Assembly: GCA_002803225.1 (NCBI GenBank)
Contig: NXFV01001618.1
Location: forward strand, 1 to 64,000
Source of the DNA: Gamarada debralockiae
Lineage: Eukaryota; Ascomycota; Leotiomycetes; Helotiales; Hyphodiscaceae
Direction of reading: 5' to 3'
DNA: 64,000 nucleotides
Shown here: in pieces, positions 44,706-56,830 of the stretch
Layout: each line of letters starts with the position of its first letter
Numbering within the stretch: the stretch's first letter is position 1
The notes under the pieces: model-generated
Told to the model about the DNA's origin: nothing
The model's database searches: none
Seen by the model: only the letters and a program-made list of their open reading frames with translations
Translations under genes and position numbers: made by a program

Positions 44706-46045
44706 ATGTTTCCGTCAGGTGCAGCAACAATAGTGAGTTTCGCCTAATCTAAGACACCTGTCTGTGAAGACGCTTTAACCAAAGTTTATAGGCAACCGAA
44801 TGGACGCTTGTTCTTGTGAGCGGAGTATTCGTTCTCTTGCGCTTCAAAATCCAGTACGTTCGCGTGCTAAAGAGTGCATCTTGGATCTATCCAGAAGTCC
44901 TACTTCTTCTCGCATGGACAGCTTTTATGACTGGCACTATTCTGGATACTGTCACATATAAGCTCGGTGGACTCTCAGTGTCGTATTTCTCAGACATTGT
45001 CCCTACAGCACCTCTCATGAAGGTTAGTCCGCCATTTAATGGTTGTACGACAATCTTCTACAATCTGCAGGATACCAAACACTAACTTTACTTGAATGGG
45101 CCTGAAAGGTATCCTATTTCGACGAATTTTTCTTCTTCATTGGAATCTTCCTACCTAAAGGATGTTTGTTGGCATTCTACTACATCTTAGTTCCTCAATC
45201 GTCCTGCAAGATTCGGATTTACCTCTACTTCGTCACCGCATTCGTATATCTCAGTGTTTTGGTGATATTTCTTGTTCTCCTTCTCTGGTGCAGACCAATC
45301 AGTAATAATTGGTATTGCATAACACCACCTGTGAAATTCATTAACAAAACAACGTTAACATTCTACTTAGGTCACTTGAACCCGGTGTATGCTCGGTATA
45401 TAGTTCCACAGCTGTTTTTCAGATCCATGCAAGTCTAGACATAACATGCGATGTGTTAGGTAAGCTTGGACAAATGTCTCGCTGTCCCGAGAATTGTCCC
45501 AATCTCATATCTAACAAGCAGCAGTCTTTGTCTTGCCATTCGCTCTCCTTCATAAGCTGCAGATGCGACGAGCCCAACTGATAGCAGTATACTGCGTCTT
45601 CCTTCTCGGCGCCATCACCATCGCCATAGCTGTCTCGCGCTTCATCTACCTAAACATCACAGTTGCTATCACACCCATCTGTAGGTTGGCCATATCTCAA
45701 CCATCAACCCCTTTATCCGTTCTCCTCCAATCCTAAATGCAACTGACATCCACAGACATCTGGTCAGCAGCCGAGTTTGCTGGCTCCATCATCGTTGTTT
45801 GCCTGCCCAGCCTTAAGCCGTTTATCCGCAGACTCAACAGCTCGTTCACCAACTCGACGCAGAACCGCTTTGAGCAAACAGGTGGGGAGAGGGGGCATGG
45901 AAATGGTGCGACTACGACTGGAGTGATTGGTGGGAGGAGTGACAATGGGAGTGAGGTAGAACTTCATCCTACCGGTATACTCAAGACCAACCGGGTGACT
46001 ATAGAGGTTAGCCAGCAGGAGTGGAAATCTTACGGGAAGGTTTAA
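44706..46045 (+). CDS. Fungal rhodopsin-domain integral membrane protein, second copy
   Basis: A second member of the fungal rhodopsin-domain family. Exons 44706-44732, 44792-45022, 45109-45330, 45423-45459, 45525-45680 and 45756-46045 give 320 residues in frame; the first exon is only 27 nt and exon 4 only 37 nt. Landmarks: WTLVLVSGVFVLLRFK (helix 1), ILDTVTYKLGGLS, VSYFDEFFFFIGIFLPKGC, a helix ending LLLWCRPISNNW with the conserved CxP, then IHASLDITCDVLVFVLPF, YCVFLLGAITIAIAVSRF and YIWSAAEFAGSIIVVCLPSLKPF, which is the typical last helix. The N-terminus before helix 1 is short. Tail is polar and ends EWKSYGKV. Role and ligand unknown. Convergent with the amidase. Confidence 0.8.
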
Positions 46046-46221
46046 TTCGGTATCGAGTTTCATTGGGCCGGATTAACTGTTGTGCTATGTCATATGTTTT
46101 AATAAAATCATTATGTCCAATACACAAATCAAGTCTACGGGCAGGTGTAGAAGGTACAGAAGAACCTCTGGTAACAAGACCACGGAGAGTGATTCTGCTG
46201 AGACGGGTGTCTTCACACTGC

Positions 46222-48009
46222 TCAGTGACATCCATTCAGCACACTGTCAACCACAATCGCTGTAGACGCAAGCTTCTCATCTTCATGCCGCTTCCCAATG
46301 AGTTGTACCGTCGTAGGAGCATCCTTATAAAACTCTGGACCAGTGTCTAGAGACATGAGAACGAGCACTCAATGATGAACGAAGGAAGGAGGTTCGACCT
46401 ACACAAATTATAAACCTTCTGGTCTTTCTCTCCGTATTGAGCAGCGTCATCTTTCACGTCGATGTCTTTGACCTTCCCAACCGGAATTACTACAGCTGGG
46501 CAGTCAAAGAGGTTGAACAGAGATGTGTAGGTAATGACTTTCCACTCATCAAAAGGCGTGGCAGTATGGGCCGCGGGCAGGATAAGCATTGCATCGAGAT
46601 TATGCTCCTTCCAAATGTGGCTGAATTTCTCCCAGGCTAGGGTCCTAGCATGATTGAGACGGAAGTATTCCTCCAGAGTCTTTCCTGGTGTAGTGGTTAG
46701 GCCAGTGCGTGCTACGGACTCGACTAGTGGTTCTTTGGTCGATTGGAGCAATGAATTTAGATGCTGAAATATGTGTCAGGAGCGAGAAATTAACGTATGG
46801 ATGTAGGAGACTTACTGCAGATCCATCAACAGAAAACATTTCCCAAATGATGTGCATGTTGCTCAGCACATCTGTTAATCGGATTGGTACGACTTTGTGG
46901 CCAGCCGCTTCTAGCTTCTGCGCACTCTCTAGTAATGTTCGCCTTAGGGGTGGGGTTGGCGTATGGAGTGTATCGTCAGCGATGAGTCCGATGCGTAATG
47001 GCTCTATTGCAGGAGGGGACTTGACACCTAGCCAGGGTATCTTCGTGACTGAGGAATCGAACAGGCTTGGATCTGCCTTCATGACCGTCTCCATGAAGAA
47101 TCGACAAGAACGTATAGAAGTTGCCATTGGGCCCGCAGATGGAGAAATACCCACGATGCCAGCTGGTACATCGCTCTGCTGGCCACCATATGGAATGATA
47201 CCTGAGGTAGGTTTGAACCCATAAATCCCGTTGCAGGAACTTGGGATACGGATGCTGCCAGCAATGTCTGTACCTACACCCAACACACTGCCCCGTAGCG
47301 CGATCAATGCACCTTCACCACCGGAAGATCCACCCGCGGTGAGCTTGATGTTGTTTGGGTTTAGCGTCCTGCCGAAAATATTGTTTTCTGAGTCTGCAGT
47401 CATCATCGTTTGAGGGACATTAGTCTTGCAGTAAAGAACAGCACCGAGAGATTTGAGGACGGCGACCAAGGCCGAATCATCTTCCGCGGGGCTATTCACA
47501 AAGCAAACAAGGCCAATGGTCGCGTCTTTTCCTCTGAGCTTGAAACTGTCTTTGAGCGAGATTGGCAGGCCATGAAATGGTCGTAGCGGTTTTGTGGGGT
47601 TTGCTTTGTGGTCTTCATCCAGCGCTCTTGCTGCTTCTATTGCCTCATCAAAGAAAATCTCTGTCAAGCAGTTGCTCTACGACAGCATTAGACCGAAATT
47701 ATCTAGACCTGAGCCTTTGGTTACACTTACCAGCTGTTGCGCAATTGCCGCCCGTTTGCAGAAAGCTACTGTCACCTCCTCCGCCGTGAACGTGGCATCT
47801 CGTATTGCTTGAACAATGCCCATGGCATCGTATTCAGATGTTATACGAAGTTCTTGTTCCGTCAAGAGACCACAAGTTCTGGGGATGTGCAGGAGGTTGT
47901 GGCCTTGAGACTTTGTTGCCTTGGGGATCAGCCAAGATTTTGGTATCGAGTTGTCCCTAATTGCTCGCTTTTCTGTGCAGATCTGCTGCCAGCTTTGTGG
48001 AACAATCAT
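46222..48009 (-). CDS. Amidase signature-family amidohydrolase (acetamidase-like)
   Basis: Hydrolyses amide bonds releasing ammonia or amine. Exons in transcript order 47731-48009, 46816-47676, 46403-46763 and 46222-46346 give 541 residues. The Ser-cisSer-Lys triad is recognisable: Lys135 in PISLKDSF, cis-Ser210 in AGGSSGGEG and nucleophile Ser234 in GTDIAGSIRIPS, at the same spacings as in fatty-acid amide hydrolase. NCLTEIFFDEAI and the C-terminal LYTGPEFYKDAPTTVQLIG are typical of fungal acetamidase-like enzymes. The start at 48009 (MIVPQSWQQ) fits family length. Head-to-head with an MFS transporter across a 1.1-kb spacer, and near a Zn2Cys6 regulator, suggesting uptake and use of an amide. 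Actual substrate unknown. Confidence 0.9.
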
Positions 48010-49150
48010 GCTGCTGGTAGATGCAATGTTATTGAAGAGACGTCCAATGTTAAGGAGCCTGGATGTGTGTCGAGCCTCGTCAAGATTGAAACTTGTCCTG
48101 TGAATAGATCTGGGTTTGAATTGTTCTGACGGGACATCTAAAAAGCATTCCTTGGAACAAAAGAAGTGGCAGTAACGAAGAGGAATGCAGACCATTTATG
48201 AGACCCAAGAAAAGTGGACATTATGGGAAATTTTAGGTAAGTCATCGCTCAGAAACGATTAAATTGAGGGGCATATTATGTGGTGCAAATCTCACGGCCA
48301 AGATCTGGTAGGGTGGGTAACATTGATATGGTGGGTCCAGACCCCAAAAAGAGGTTCCGACATTGCTGGTTATAGACTGTCACTGATCCGATTTTTCTGG
48401 CTTATGATCATTTGAACTGCCATCACGTAGATCTGGTAACAGTAACGAAAATTTCTAGACTTCTCAAGGACAATACAATCGTCGGTTTGGGCTGGTAAGG
48501 TTGGGGCCGCTGCCTTAGTTGCAAATCGTACGGATGTCGCAGCTATAAGTCATATTACTGTATTTGTAATTATAAATATGAGGCATTCGTAAATTAGACT
48601 TATTCCCTTGACTTATGGCCGCTGTCTTCGTATGACTTCAAGAGCTTAGAAAATGCGAGTATCTCATGGCGATACGTAAGGCATAAAGTAGGAACGCCTA
48701 GGATGACGCGGAATAATGTCTCATGCTCAAAGCTCATCTTATCAAATGAGGATGTTGGAACGCGAGTGGCTTTGAGGTTGACCAGATTTGGTTAGACTGG
48801 CGGGATTCCATAATAGGATAAGCGCGCATAGTGAATTCGGGGAACCTCGCTTCCCCATCTCCCTATATTAGACCCTTCTCCAATCTTCGGGCGTTGCATG
48901 TATGCCCACTGGTGCTGCGGGATGTCAAATATAGAAGGTGTATCCGGTTCATACTTTCTGCCAGGGGTTTTCCGACTCCGATAACATCAAACCACAAACA
49001 TTCAATTCCACTATTCCCAAGACTAAATACAGGCTGATTGTCCTGCGTGACATTTTGTTCAACAGATATTTCTCTCTGGCCTCCTACTCTTCTTATACTT
49101 ACTCAACAACATTGATTTCTAGTTTCATCAACAGCAAAACATCCTCCATA
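48010..49150. promoter_or_regulatory. Shared divergent spacer, amidase / MFS transporter
   Basis: 1.14 kb between divergent genes. No gene seen. A 5' leader of the MFS gene with CT/AT-rich text lies at about 49070-49150. GATA-type sites (GATAAG near 48818, CTTATC near 48738) are visible, compatible with nitrogen regulation of an amidase, but such short motifs occur by chance. Confidence 0.4.
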
Positions 49151-51126
49151 ATGTCTTCCGTCGAGGACGACCTGGTGCCAGGCACTGTATACATGCTGAA
49201 TGAGCAGAACAACATTGGAGGCACCTACAGCCAAACAGACATCATCTTGCGTCCCACGCCATCAAAAGATCCTGCTGACCCTTTGGTGGGTGACATGAGC
49301 TCGAGACAAATTGGCGTCTTAAGCATATGCTAATTCTTAACAGCGATGGCCAATGTGGCGCAAGCTTTATCTTCTCTTCACAGTAGTGTAAGACTATCCC
49401 TTTGGCTTTTACAGTTTTGTTCAAGGAAACTAACAGCCCTATAGAGCCTATTCGACAATCATGGGAGCAGTCACAAATTGGGATGGCGTCATTTACGCCA
49501 ATGTCCTAAAGGAGTACAATACCTCCGTCAGCCTGCTCAATGTTGGACAGGCTCTCTTGATCTTGATGTTGGGTCTGGCCAATACAATCTTTACCCCTCT
49601 GTCAGATAGTGAGATAATCATTTTCCATAATTGAGATGTCTTCTGACTGTCACAGAATTGGGAAGGCGATTTGTCTACCTTTCATCGTTACTTATTGTCA
49701 TTACCTCTCACCTTATTCTCGCGCTAAGCCGAAATGTCGGCTCCTACATTGTCGGCCATACTCTAATGGGAATCGGCGCCGCTCCATTTGAGGCCCTTCC
49801 AGCAATTTCTGTGAGCTTATTCATTTCAGCCTCCTTGGCACTTCTAGTCTCTGACTATTTCCCCAGATCTCTGATGTATTCTTTGCTCACCAACGTGGCA
49901 CCATGCTCGGTGCCTATGTTTTTGGCTTAGCGTTTGGTTCATTTATTGGACCAATATGTGCCGGTTACATGGCTGTGAACCAAGGATCGTGGAGATGGGT
50001 ATACTGGTGGGGACTCATCCTGACCGCAATCCTCGGACTCCTCATGTCTTCCACAATGGAGGAAACCTGCTTTATCCGATCTGACGATTTATCGGAGTCT
50101 TCAACCACGATCGTGACGGCGATAGATGTGGCCGTCGAGACGAAACAGGATCCAGAGGCATCAACAAGCAATCAAAAAGATCCTGAAAGTTCGCAGGTCT
50201 CTGACGCAGAGGTCGGGGAGGTATTCCCTCCTTCTGGATTCAGATTCTTCGCTCCTCTTTGGAAGATCTTCCCTGGCAGGTGGAGTGACTTCGTGCGAAA
50301 AATCTGGCGTCCGCTCACCGTCTCTGCATTTCCACCTGTTCTATGGGTCAGTCTATTCCATCCCTTCCTGTCAATTCATTATATTCTAACGAGGAAAGTG
50401 TGGCATAAACTACGGCACCTGCGTCTCCTGGCTGGCTGTCCTCGGGACAACCGTCAGCGAAATTTTCAGCGTTCCTCCATACAACATGCAACCAAATGCA
50501 ATCGGTCTTCTGTACATCTCACCCATGATCGGTTCTTTGATTGGGTAAGTCGCCTTTCTCACTAACCCTTTGATCACACACACACACACCACACTCTTTC
50601 ACTCCCATGCATAACCTGACTCGGCCTCCGATGTTACAGAGCATACTTCGCCGGCCCTCTCAATGATAAACTATCCCTATACCTGGCGCATCGCAACCAT
50701 GGTTATCGTGAGCCTGAATTCCGGCTCTGGGCCTTCATCCCCTCCGCACTCATCCTGCCCGCCGGCCTCATCATATATGGTATCTGCGCTTCAAAAGGCT
50801 TGCCCTGGATTGCACCAAACGTCGGAATGGGTATGATTGGCTTTGGTCTTTCTGTTGGCGGCGGTGTCACCATGGCATATATCCTCGACTGCTACAAAGA
50901 CATTGCGGGTGAGGTCGTCACAACAATCATCCTGATTCGAAATATCATCGGGTTCGGAATTACTTTTGGGATTCAGCCTTGGATAAATGGAATGGGGCTG
51001 CAAAATACATTCATTACAGTTGGCATGCTGTCATTTGTTATTACCTTGTTCAGCACTTTTTTCATTTGGAAGGGGAAGAGTCTGAGGATTATGACGAAGG
51101 CGAGATACCTGAAGTATCATCAGTAA
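49151..51126 (+). CDS. MFS transporter, DHA1-like
   Basis: Proton-coupled exporter or importer of small molecules. Exons 49151-49285, 49344-49387, 49445-49608, 49656-49810, 49867-50346, 50399-50544 and 50640-51126 give 536 residues in frame. Landmarks: NWDGVIYANVLKEYNTS between helices 1 and 2, SDKLGRRFVYL (motif A) after helix 2, GSYIVGHTLMGIGAAPFEALP, AHQRGTMLGAYVFGLAFGSFIGP and SWRWVYWWGLI (helix 6), a long acidic central loop (about residues 210-265), then NYGTCVSWLAVLGTTVSEIF. This pattern is common in fungal DHA1 drug/polyamine-type transporters. Intron 6 (50545-50639) contains a CA repeat (about 50573-50590). Divergent from the amidase and convergent with the regulator gene. Confidence 0.9.
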
Positions 51127-51487
51127 GGTTGTAGATCTCTTCTAGGGGAATAAAAGGTAGGGATATCTGGATTCGAAGTGCTTTGCATGCACACTCTACA
51201 TAAGATGGCTGAATAACTGCAATACCTATTCTTCACCGGGGCATGGAAGTAGCAGGTGGCCATAGGAGAAAACAATGAGTGTCAAGATGTACGGTATCCC
51301 ATACTTATTTGAGGTCGAAAATTTTCAACTACCAAGCAGACAATATGCTGAAAGACGTACAGATACTTATGACTTGACTTGAATGGCATGCCATTTCTCT
51401 CCTTGCGTTTCCTTCAGAATGATCAACTTGCATAAGAGAAAATTCCTCTTCTGGGTATAATAGAAAAGTACCCAGAAAATCCAGCCG
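51127..51487. other. Convergent 3' spacer
   Basis: 361 bp between the 3' ends of the MFS and regulator genes. No gene seen. Confidence 0.5.
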
Positions 51488-53239
51488 TCACAAAAATACC
51501 CTGGAAACCAAATCATCATCCAGCAGAACATCTAACCCAAGCTCCCTCCCCACTAAAATATCGAACTCCCACGCTTTCATCAAGAATTGGTAGGACTGCG
51601 TCGCATTCCCCATCCACTTGTCCCTTATACTTTCTTCAAATGGTGTACAGAACTCAGCCCGCTCAGCAGGGGTAATCGCCGCGCACCCCAATATTAGCAA
51701 CGGCCACGTGAGCATCGGTCTTCTCTTCTCGGCCTTTGGAAGTTGGGAGAACAACAATTTAGCTTGCTGGACGATTGAACGTGGCTGATCATCTGATGCG
51801 CTGACCGTCAGATTTTGCAGCTTTTGCAGCAGCATCTTGCACGCCAGGGTGTAGAGCTGCGTGGTGAGCGTCATTTCTAGTGGGGGTGTGTCCTGGGGTT
51901 CTACTTCGAGGGAACTTGGGGAAATCACAGACTCAGGCCAGTCAAGGAGCTGCTCGAGGCGTGAAGCTTCTGCAAGGTCAGAACCTTGTAAGGGAAGACG
52001 TCGCCGAAGCTGAGAGATGCGGAAGGTGTAGTCGAAGACTTCGTGGGAGCAGCCTAGGATTGCGCTCATCTTCCACATTGGGCCGGGACAGATTCGTTCT
52101 GAAGACTTGGCAAGGATACAGAGTAGGTCGGAGATATAGTTGTCAGGGAGTGGAGCTGATTTGATGCCGCCGAATATGCTGGAAATGACGACATGGTAAA
52201 TGTATGCCTCGAGGAGGAGGTTTTGATGTACTGTTGATGGCGGTTTGAGAGAGAATGCTGATATAACGAGGCTATGTGCGCCCACCATATGTATTCGATT
52301 TGGTGCGACTATGTCACATAATATCTCCTGGCCCACATCAGTATCTTGAAAACCATCGCAGTCAACGCTTTTTCATACCTCAAAAATATGAAGTAATAAC
52401 ACGGCTGCAAGATTTGGTTCTTCCGGAAGTGACATCAATTGAGATGCTACAGTGTTGATAGCTTTGTTATAATAATTCCCCGAAAGTTGATAATCATCTT
52501 GCTTAAATGACGCTCTGAACAGAATGCCCAGTCCACAAGCTACAAAAGCATCTTTGACAGCTGGGTACTCAACAGACAGAGGTAACCCTTGTGCCAATAT
52601 TGAAAATCTGGGGCTTACGCAGGTGGACGCTGTCATGGAGTCAAACCTCGAAGTGAGACTCTGGAGTGCTTTCCTCTCCTCTTGGCGGCAAAATACCTTA
52701 AAGAGAGGAGACTCCAAGCTTGGTTGTGGGTGCATCATCGGTGAAGTGGTAATTGGCCATGTATCATAGGTAACCCTTCTAAAACTCTGTAGCGCAGCAT
52801 CTTGTTCAGCTGAATGAATGCTGGCAGGTCGACCCACTTCGGCTGGCTGCCCTCTTGCCCTTGACGATGTGTGGCTCTGCAAAACCCAATCGGAGGTAGC
52901 AGAACCAGGACTTATGGAAGGAATTAAGGTCCAGGCTGAGGTTGACGGTGACTCTTCAGACAGACAGGAGCTTGGCGATTCTCCTTCTAGCGAAGTAGAA
53001 GGTGGGCATGCTGGTCGGGTGCAGTTGGGGCTGCCACTCCGCAAGCATCCATCACAGATGGGTAATTTCTCGTCGCACTTCTTTTTTCGTCGTCGGCCTG
53101 TTGAAGCAGTCAGCACACTGGGGATGCTCGTAAGGATGCGGTGCCTACATTGCAAACATCCAGAGATGGAACGAGGTCGTCTGTGTTTGATTTCCGCCTG
53201 CACCAAGCCCGCTCGGCAGATTTCGAAATTAGCGAACAT
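51488..53239 (-). CDS. Zn2Cys6 binuclear-cluster transcription factor
   Basis: Fungal-specific DNA-binding regulator. Exons in transcript order 53149-53239, 52379-53097 and 51488-52327 give 549 residues. Splicing of intron 1 (53098-53148) assembles the zinc cluster SGCLQCRRRKKKCDEKLPIC followed by DGCLRSGSPNC, giving six cysteines in the binuclear pattern near residues 28-55. The middle part is Ser/Pro-rich; the C-terminal half resembles the fungal-specific regulator domain (LLLEAYIYHVVISSIFG, TWPLLILGCAAITPAER, RDKWMGNATQSYQFLMKAWE). Intron 2 (52328-52378) joins HIFE to EILCDIV. It is the neighbour of MFS and amidase and could be their pathway-specific regulator, by position only. The start at 53239 (MFANFEICRAGL) is tentative; an upstream exon is possible. 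Confidence 0.88.
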
Positions 53240-55570
53240 GACCCACAATACCCATTCAATTGGGCAAGGAACGTATTGTGATACGCATTAACCACTGCCG
53301 TCAAAGCTTGCTTATTTGCCGCTTCACCCGGTATGTCATATCTCAGGATCTGTTTCCTACAATATGTGCAACACCGTCCCGCGGGGGGGAGAGAAAAGCG
53401 GACACTAAAATTGCTCGCACGGGCCAACTCGAGGAACTGGGAATTCAAGGCCTCCTTTTTAGGAAGTTAATTTAAATATATCACATTATTAAAATCATCT
53501 AAATCCTTTAATACTGCTAAATAAGAGCTTTAACAATTATCTCTTCTAGTTTGAAGTGTGCAAAATTGGTTTTTTTAGTATACGCAATTACTTGAATAGT
53601 CAATTGTGTGTGTCTGTATTAATCTGGAGACCAGTCCAGCCTTTTCTGCAGGTCAAAGCGCTTGGCACGTGATAGTCGCGGCTCGTGTTCCCCGACTCAC
53701 CCTTCCCATAGTTTTTCACCTATAAATCAGCGAAAACAGCTCAGAAAAAATCAAGAAGTTTTTTTTTTTTTTAACAAATTAAATATAACAGCAGAGAACA
53801 ATTTCAAAGCATTATTGACCAGCTTAAGGGCCTCTTAATAGTTTATTCTAGGTTTGAATATAGACTCTTTTTTAATGTTCGTCACTTAACTTTTCACCGT
53901 CTTTTTTTCTGCCCACATAAATTTTACTTGGGTCGTTTTCGGGTGTGGGTCTTTGTCCAGGGAACCCGAGTATTTCCCAGATTTTTGTTGCACATCGCAA
54001 TTCATTCTGGTGAGGCACCCCTGTCCCGGCGATAGGATCTGCGCTATATAAGAGATACACAGTAGTTTTTTGTCTTGCCGCAATCCTGAATCTAACATCA
54101 AAACCCGATGGTGGCCATGTAGGAAATGTCTCCAGTGGGGTCACCGGAATCAGAAAACTGTTCTGTCAATATATATAGCCCTTCTTTGAAGTATTTTCTC
54201 TTTGGCCAAGGGCTTCGTCAGGAAATAAAAGTGCCTTTCTACAACATCCTCAAACCCAATCTCTCGCATCAAGCGTGTGGTGGGGATTGTTCCAGGGACA
54301 TCTAGACTTCAACGTATCTGCATGGTAATGAGCAGTCTTGCATCTCAACGTAACAACCACTTGGAGTAAGAGAATTGAATGCTTGAATGAAGACGAATTT
54401 AGGATCAGCGAAGCAGGAGGCGAGTGCTCGATCATAGATGCGTACTTAATTTCTACTCATCTTCCGCGCTGTCGATTTTAAAGCGATAGTTGGGAGGGAT
54501 ACTTCGTTGTTATTGACTGGACCGGGGCTAGAAACTTATAGAAGATACGTACTATAACGGTTGAATGGGGCTAAGGTCTGTCCTAACGACATCGGTAGAG
54601 AGGTATTTATAAGCTTCACGATGTTAGAAATATTCATTTGCGTAACTTCAAAGGCCTCCTAAATTCAATTGCTCAGATGCTAGTGCCTGACTAGGTGTTA
54701 GAGAATACCGGATCTATATCGGCGGGGGTTGTTTCTGACCGGTTCTAATGTCAAGGACATTTTGGGGATTGACGATTGGGACCAAGAATAGCTCTCCGCC
54801 GAATGCTATGCCAAACTGTGGATGTTGGATATCTGAACTTCTGTCAGGTCTTGCGCAAAGTTATATGATTGTCGATTGGAAAAATTATTCGTACCAGCCG
54901 TACTTGCTCTTGCTGGAATTCCACAACGTCATATATCAGAAGAGATGATTATAATTAGCAAATTGGCACTAACTATTGACCTCATAATTTGTCTGAATGT
55001 CGTTGAATTAGCGTGTGGCATTAATAGGAACAAGATAATATATCATGAATCCTAGCCTACCTCCTTGCTTAAATCGATGATAAGTCCGCCCCTTTTCTTC
55101 AACACGTTCATAAATGCTCGGCCTAAGTGAAGTAGTGGAGGTTCTGCGCAAGGCATAAGTTATCGGTGACATTACTTGTGTTAGGATACAAACATATCAC
55201 TCGATCGGCCCACAACAGAACCTTAAGCGTTGCCCACCTGGAATGTTAATTTGGATATTCCTAAATTCTTCGACAAATATAACTAATTATTACAAGGCTG
55301 TCCTGACCGTCCATGGAGGGTTCAGTTGGATCGCTGCCATCAACCCACGCGTGCGACCGTGGTGTGATAATGGTATGCTCTTCGTCATGCACTACTTCTT
55401 TGCTCGTTGCCACTTTGTCGGGTTTCCGAAACCACCACGATTCATGAATTCTGCAGCTAGTGATGTGCCAAGCGGCTGATATAGTCAGAATAGCGGCAGT
55501 TTATTTTGTATTCAACTCGTAAAGTTGTACCCACTAGTTGCGAATAAGCTAAAGGTTTGAGACTGCTCTA
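53240..55570. other. Gene-poor AT-rich region
   Basis: About 2.3 kb without a supported gene. A minus-strand frame at 53872-54144 (TPLETFPTWPPSGFDVRF...) is open for 90 codons with even composition but no recognisable domain. Poly-T at 53760-53772. Confidence 0.35.
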
Positions 55571-55810
55571 AGAGGAGAATGGATCTGCAGGGTGTTCAAG
55601 ATGAACATTCAGGCGCGCGGAGCGAGGCATTGTTGCTGTTGATTTGAGTCGTTCAAGTTGGGTGAGCAATTAGGTTGTTGTTCCAAAGTTAAAGCAGTGA
55701 AGACGCAGATTTGCTTCGGGAATAGGAGTAGAAGAAAGTTCTGGAACAAAAGAATCGAGTTCTCCTTTTGTAGTACAGAGGTCCTATAAAGTAGTGAAAG
55801 GAGGTTCATT
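55571..55810 (-). pseudogene. Third, truncated copy of the orphan family (start and promoter only)
   Basis: From the ATG at 55630 (minus strand) the text reads MPRSARLNVHLEHPADP, parallel to the start of the intact orphan gene (MPGSIRQLDLHLDSP), then hits a stop (TAG) within about 20 codons. Upstream, CTCCTTTTGTAGTACAGAGG (about 55763-55782 on the plus strand) resembles the upstream regions of the other two copies. The coding match ends early, so only a relic of the 5' end remains. Confidence 0.5.
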
Positions 55811-55857
55811 CTCGTTTCCTCAAACGGTTACTTCACAAAACAGACTAGATTTCTAGT

Positions 55858-56352
55858 GTCGAATCAGACGATACTGTATGGTAAAATCATGTATGTATTG
55901 ATATCTAAGGAGGGAAGGACCTGGGTTGCCAGAACCCGATATACATGTAAAGAGCCGTCACCATAGCAACGACAACAGCCTAGGTTTCATCTGACATCTA
56001 GCATCTCCACAGGCTCGCTACCCTTAAATCAATCAGCGGCTGCGCCTCCTTCCTGCTTCAGTTGCCCTTCAAGCATATTCCTTCCATCATCCTTGTAGAC
56101 CTTACTTGTGTCTTCGTAGTTTTTCCAACCCTATCAAACGATTAAGTTCGTCGCGAATATGTTATCATAGTCATCGCAGTATTGGCCATCATCCTTGTCA
56201 GCTGCAAAATCTCGGCGGTATTCCAGATGAGCTGGTTGCTATGGCAACGGTTGTGTACACATATCTCGGGTTCTGGCAACCCTACCTTTTCTTCCCTCCT
56301 TAGAGATATCTATGAATACATGATTTTACTACACAATATCGTCTGATTCGAC
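55858..56352. mobile_element. 495-bp foldback element with about 115-bp inverted repeats
   Basis: The arms 55858-55970 and 56235-56352 are long imperfect inverted repeats of each other. Both begin at their outer ends with GTCGAATCAGACGATA and share TAAAATCATGTAT, TCTAAGGAGGGAAG, GGTTGCCAGAACCCGA and CCATAGCAAC in order. I estimate identity at over 80 percent by eye. The about 265-bp interior is non-coding. It sits exactly where homology of the neighbouring orphan-family pseudogene ends, so it seems to have inserted into that copy. No target-site duplication is obvious. Confidence 0.8.
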
Positions 56353-56830
56353 ATAATTGCAGGCAGATGATCTCGCGACCACCTGTGATCTTCCACTTGC
56401 CATCATCAAGAATCGAATACTAGACTTCCATTTAGGGATAAAAGGTGCCAACTTTGATCGAACCAGCCTATTCATAAAATTAAAACTGAAATAGTACTCT
56501 GCGGGACTATTACTTACACGGACTTCCTTTCCATAGCTGCGTACATAAAGCTCATAGCCCTCGAGGTTGCGATGACCCCATTAGAACTCCTTCTTATCAA
56601 GATCCAGCAAGTTGACAAGGGCTTCGATATTTCAATTCTTGAGAATAGTGGAAATGATATCAACCGCGGCCAGACACTCGGAGTCGTTGATGATGCCACT
56701 ATGGCCCATCTTACAAAAATCGATGATGTGTGGGCATTCCATTGGTGCGTTATCCGGAAGACTGAGCTGAGATTTGAGGTGCATGGAATTGGCTGGAAGG
56801 TTGAGCTTAAAATTTATGATACTTGGAAGT
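56353..56830 (-). pseudogene. Second copy of the orphan family, inactivated
   Basis: Minus-strand text from about 56830: PSIINFKLNLPANSMHLKSQ, PDNAPMECPHI, CLAAVDIISTILKN, stop, NIEALVNLLDLDKKEF, stop, WGHRNLEGYELYVRS, and after a probable intron ILDDGKWKITGGREI. It parallels the intact gene at 57507-58259 throughout (INLPADTPKGHPHI; VDVVASVLCLWNPEALANLLDLSKSKFHFG; IQKDGSWKMMGGHEA). The start ATG is replaced by CTT, and two in-frame stops are present, one where the intact copy has Trp (TGA for TGG). It is cut short by the foldback element at 56352. Confidence 0.75.

Noticed and set aside
50573..50590. CA dinucleotide repeat as a CRISPR-like or regulatory element
   Set aside because: Simple microsatellite inside an intron of the MFS gene.
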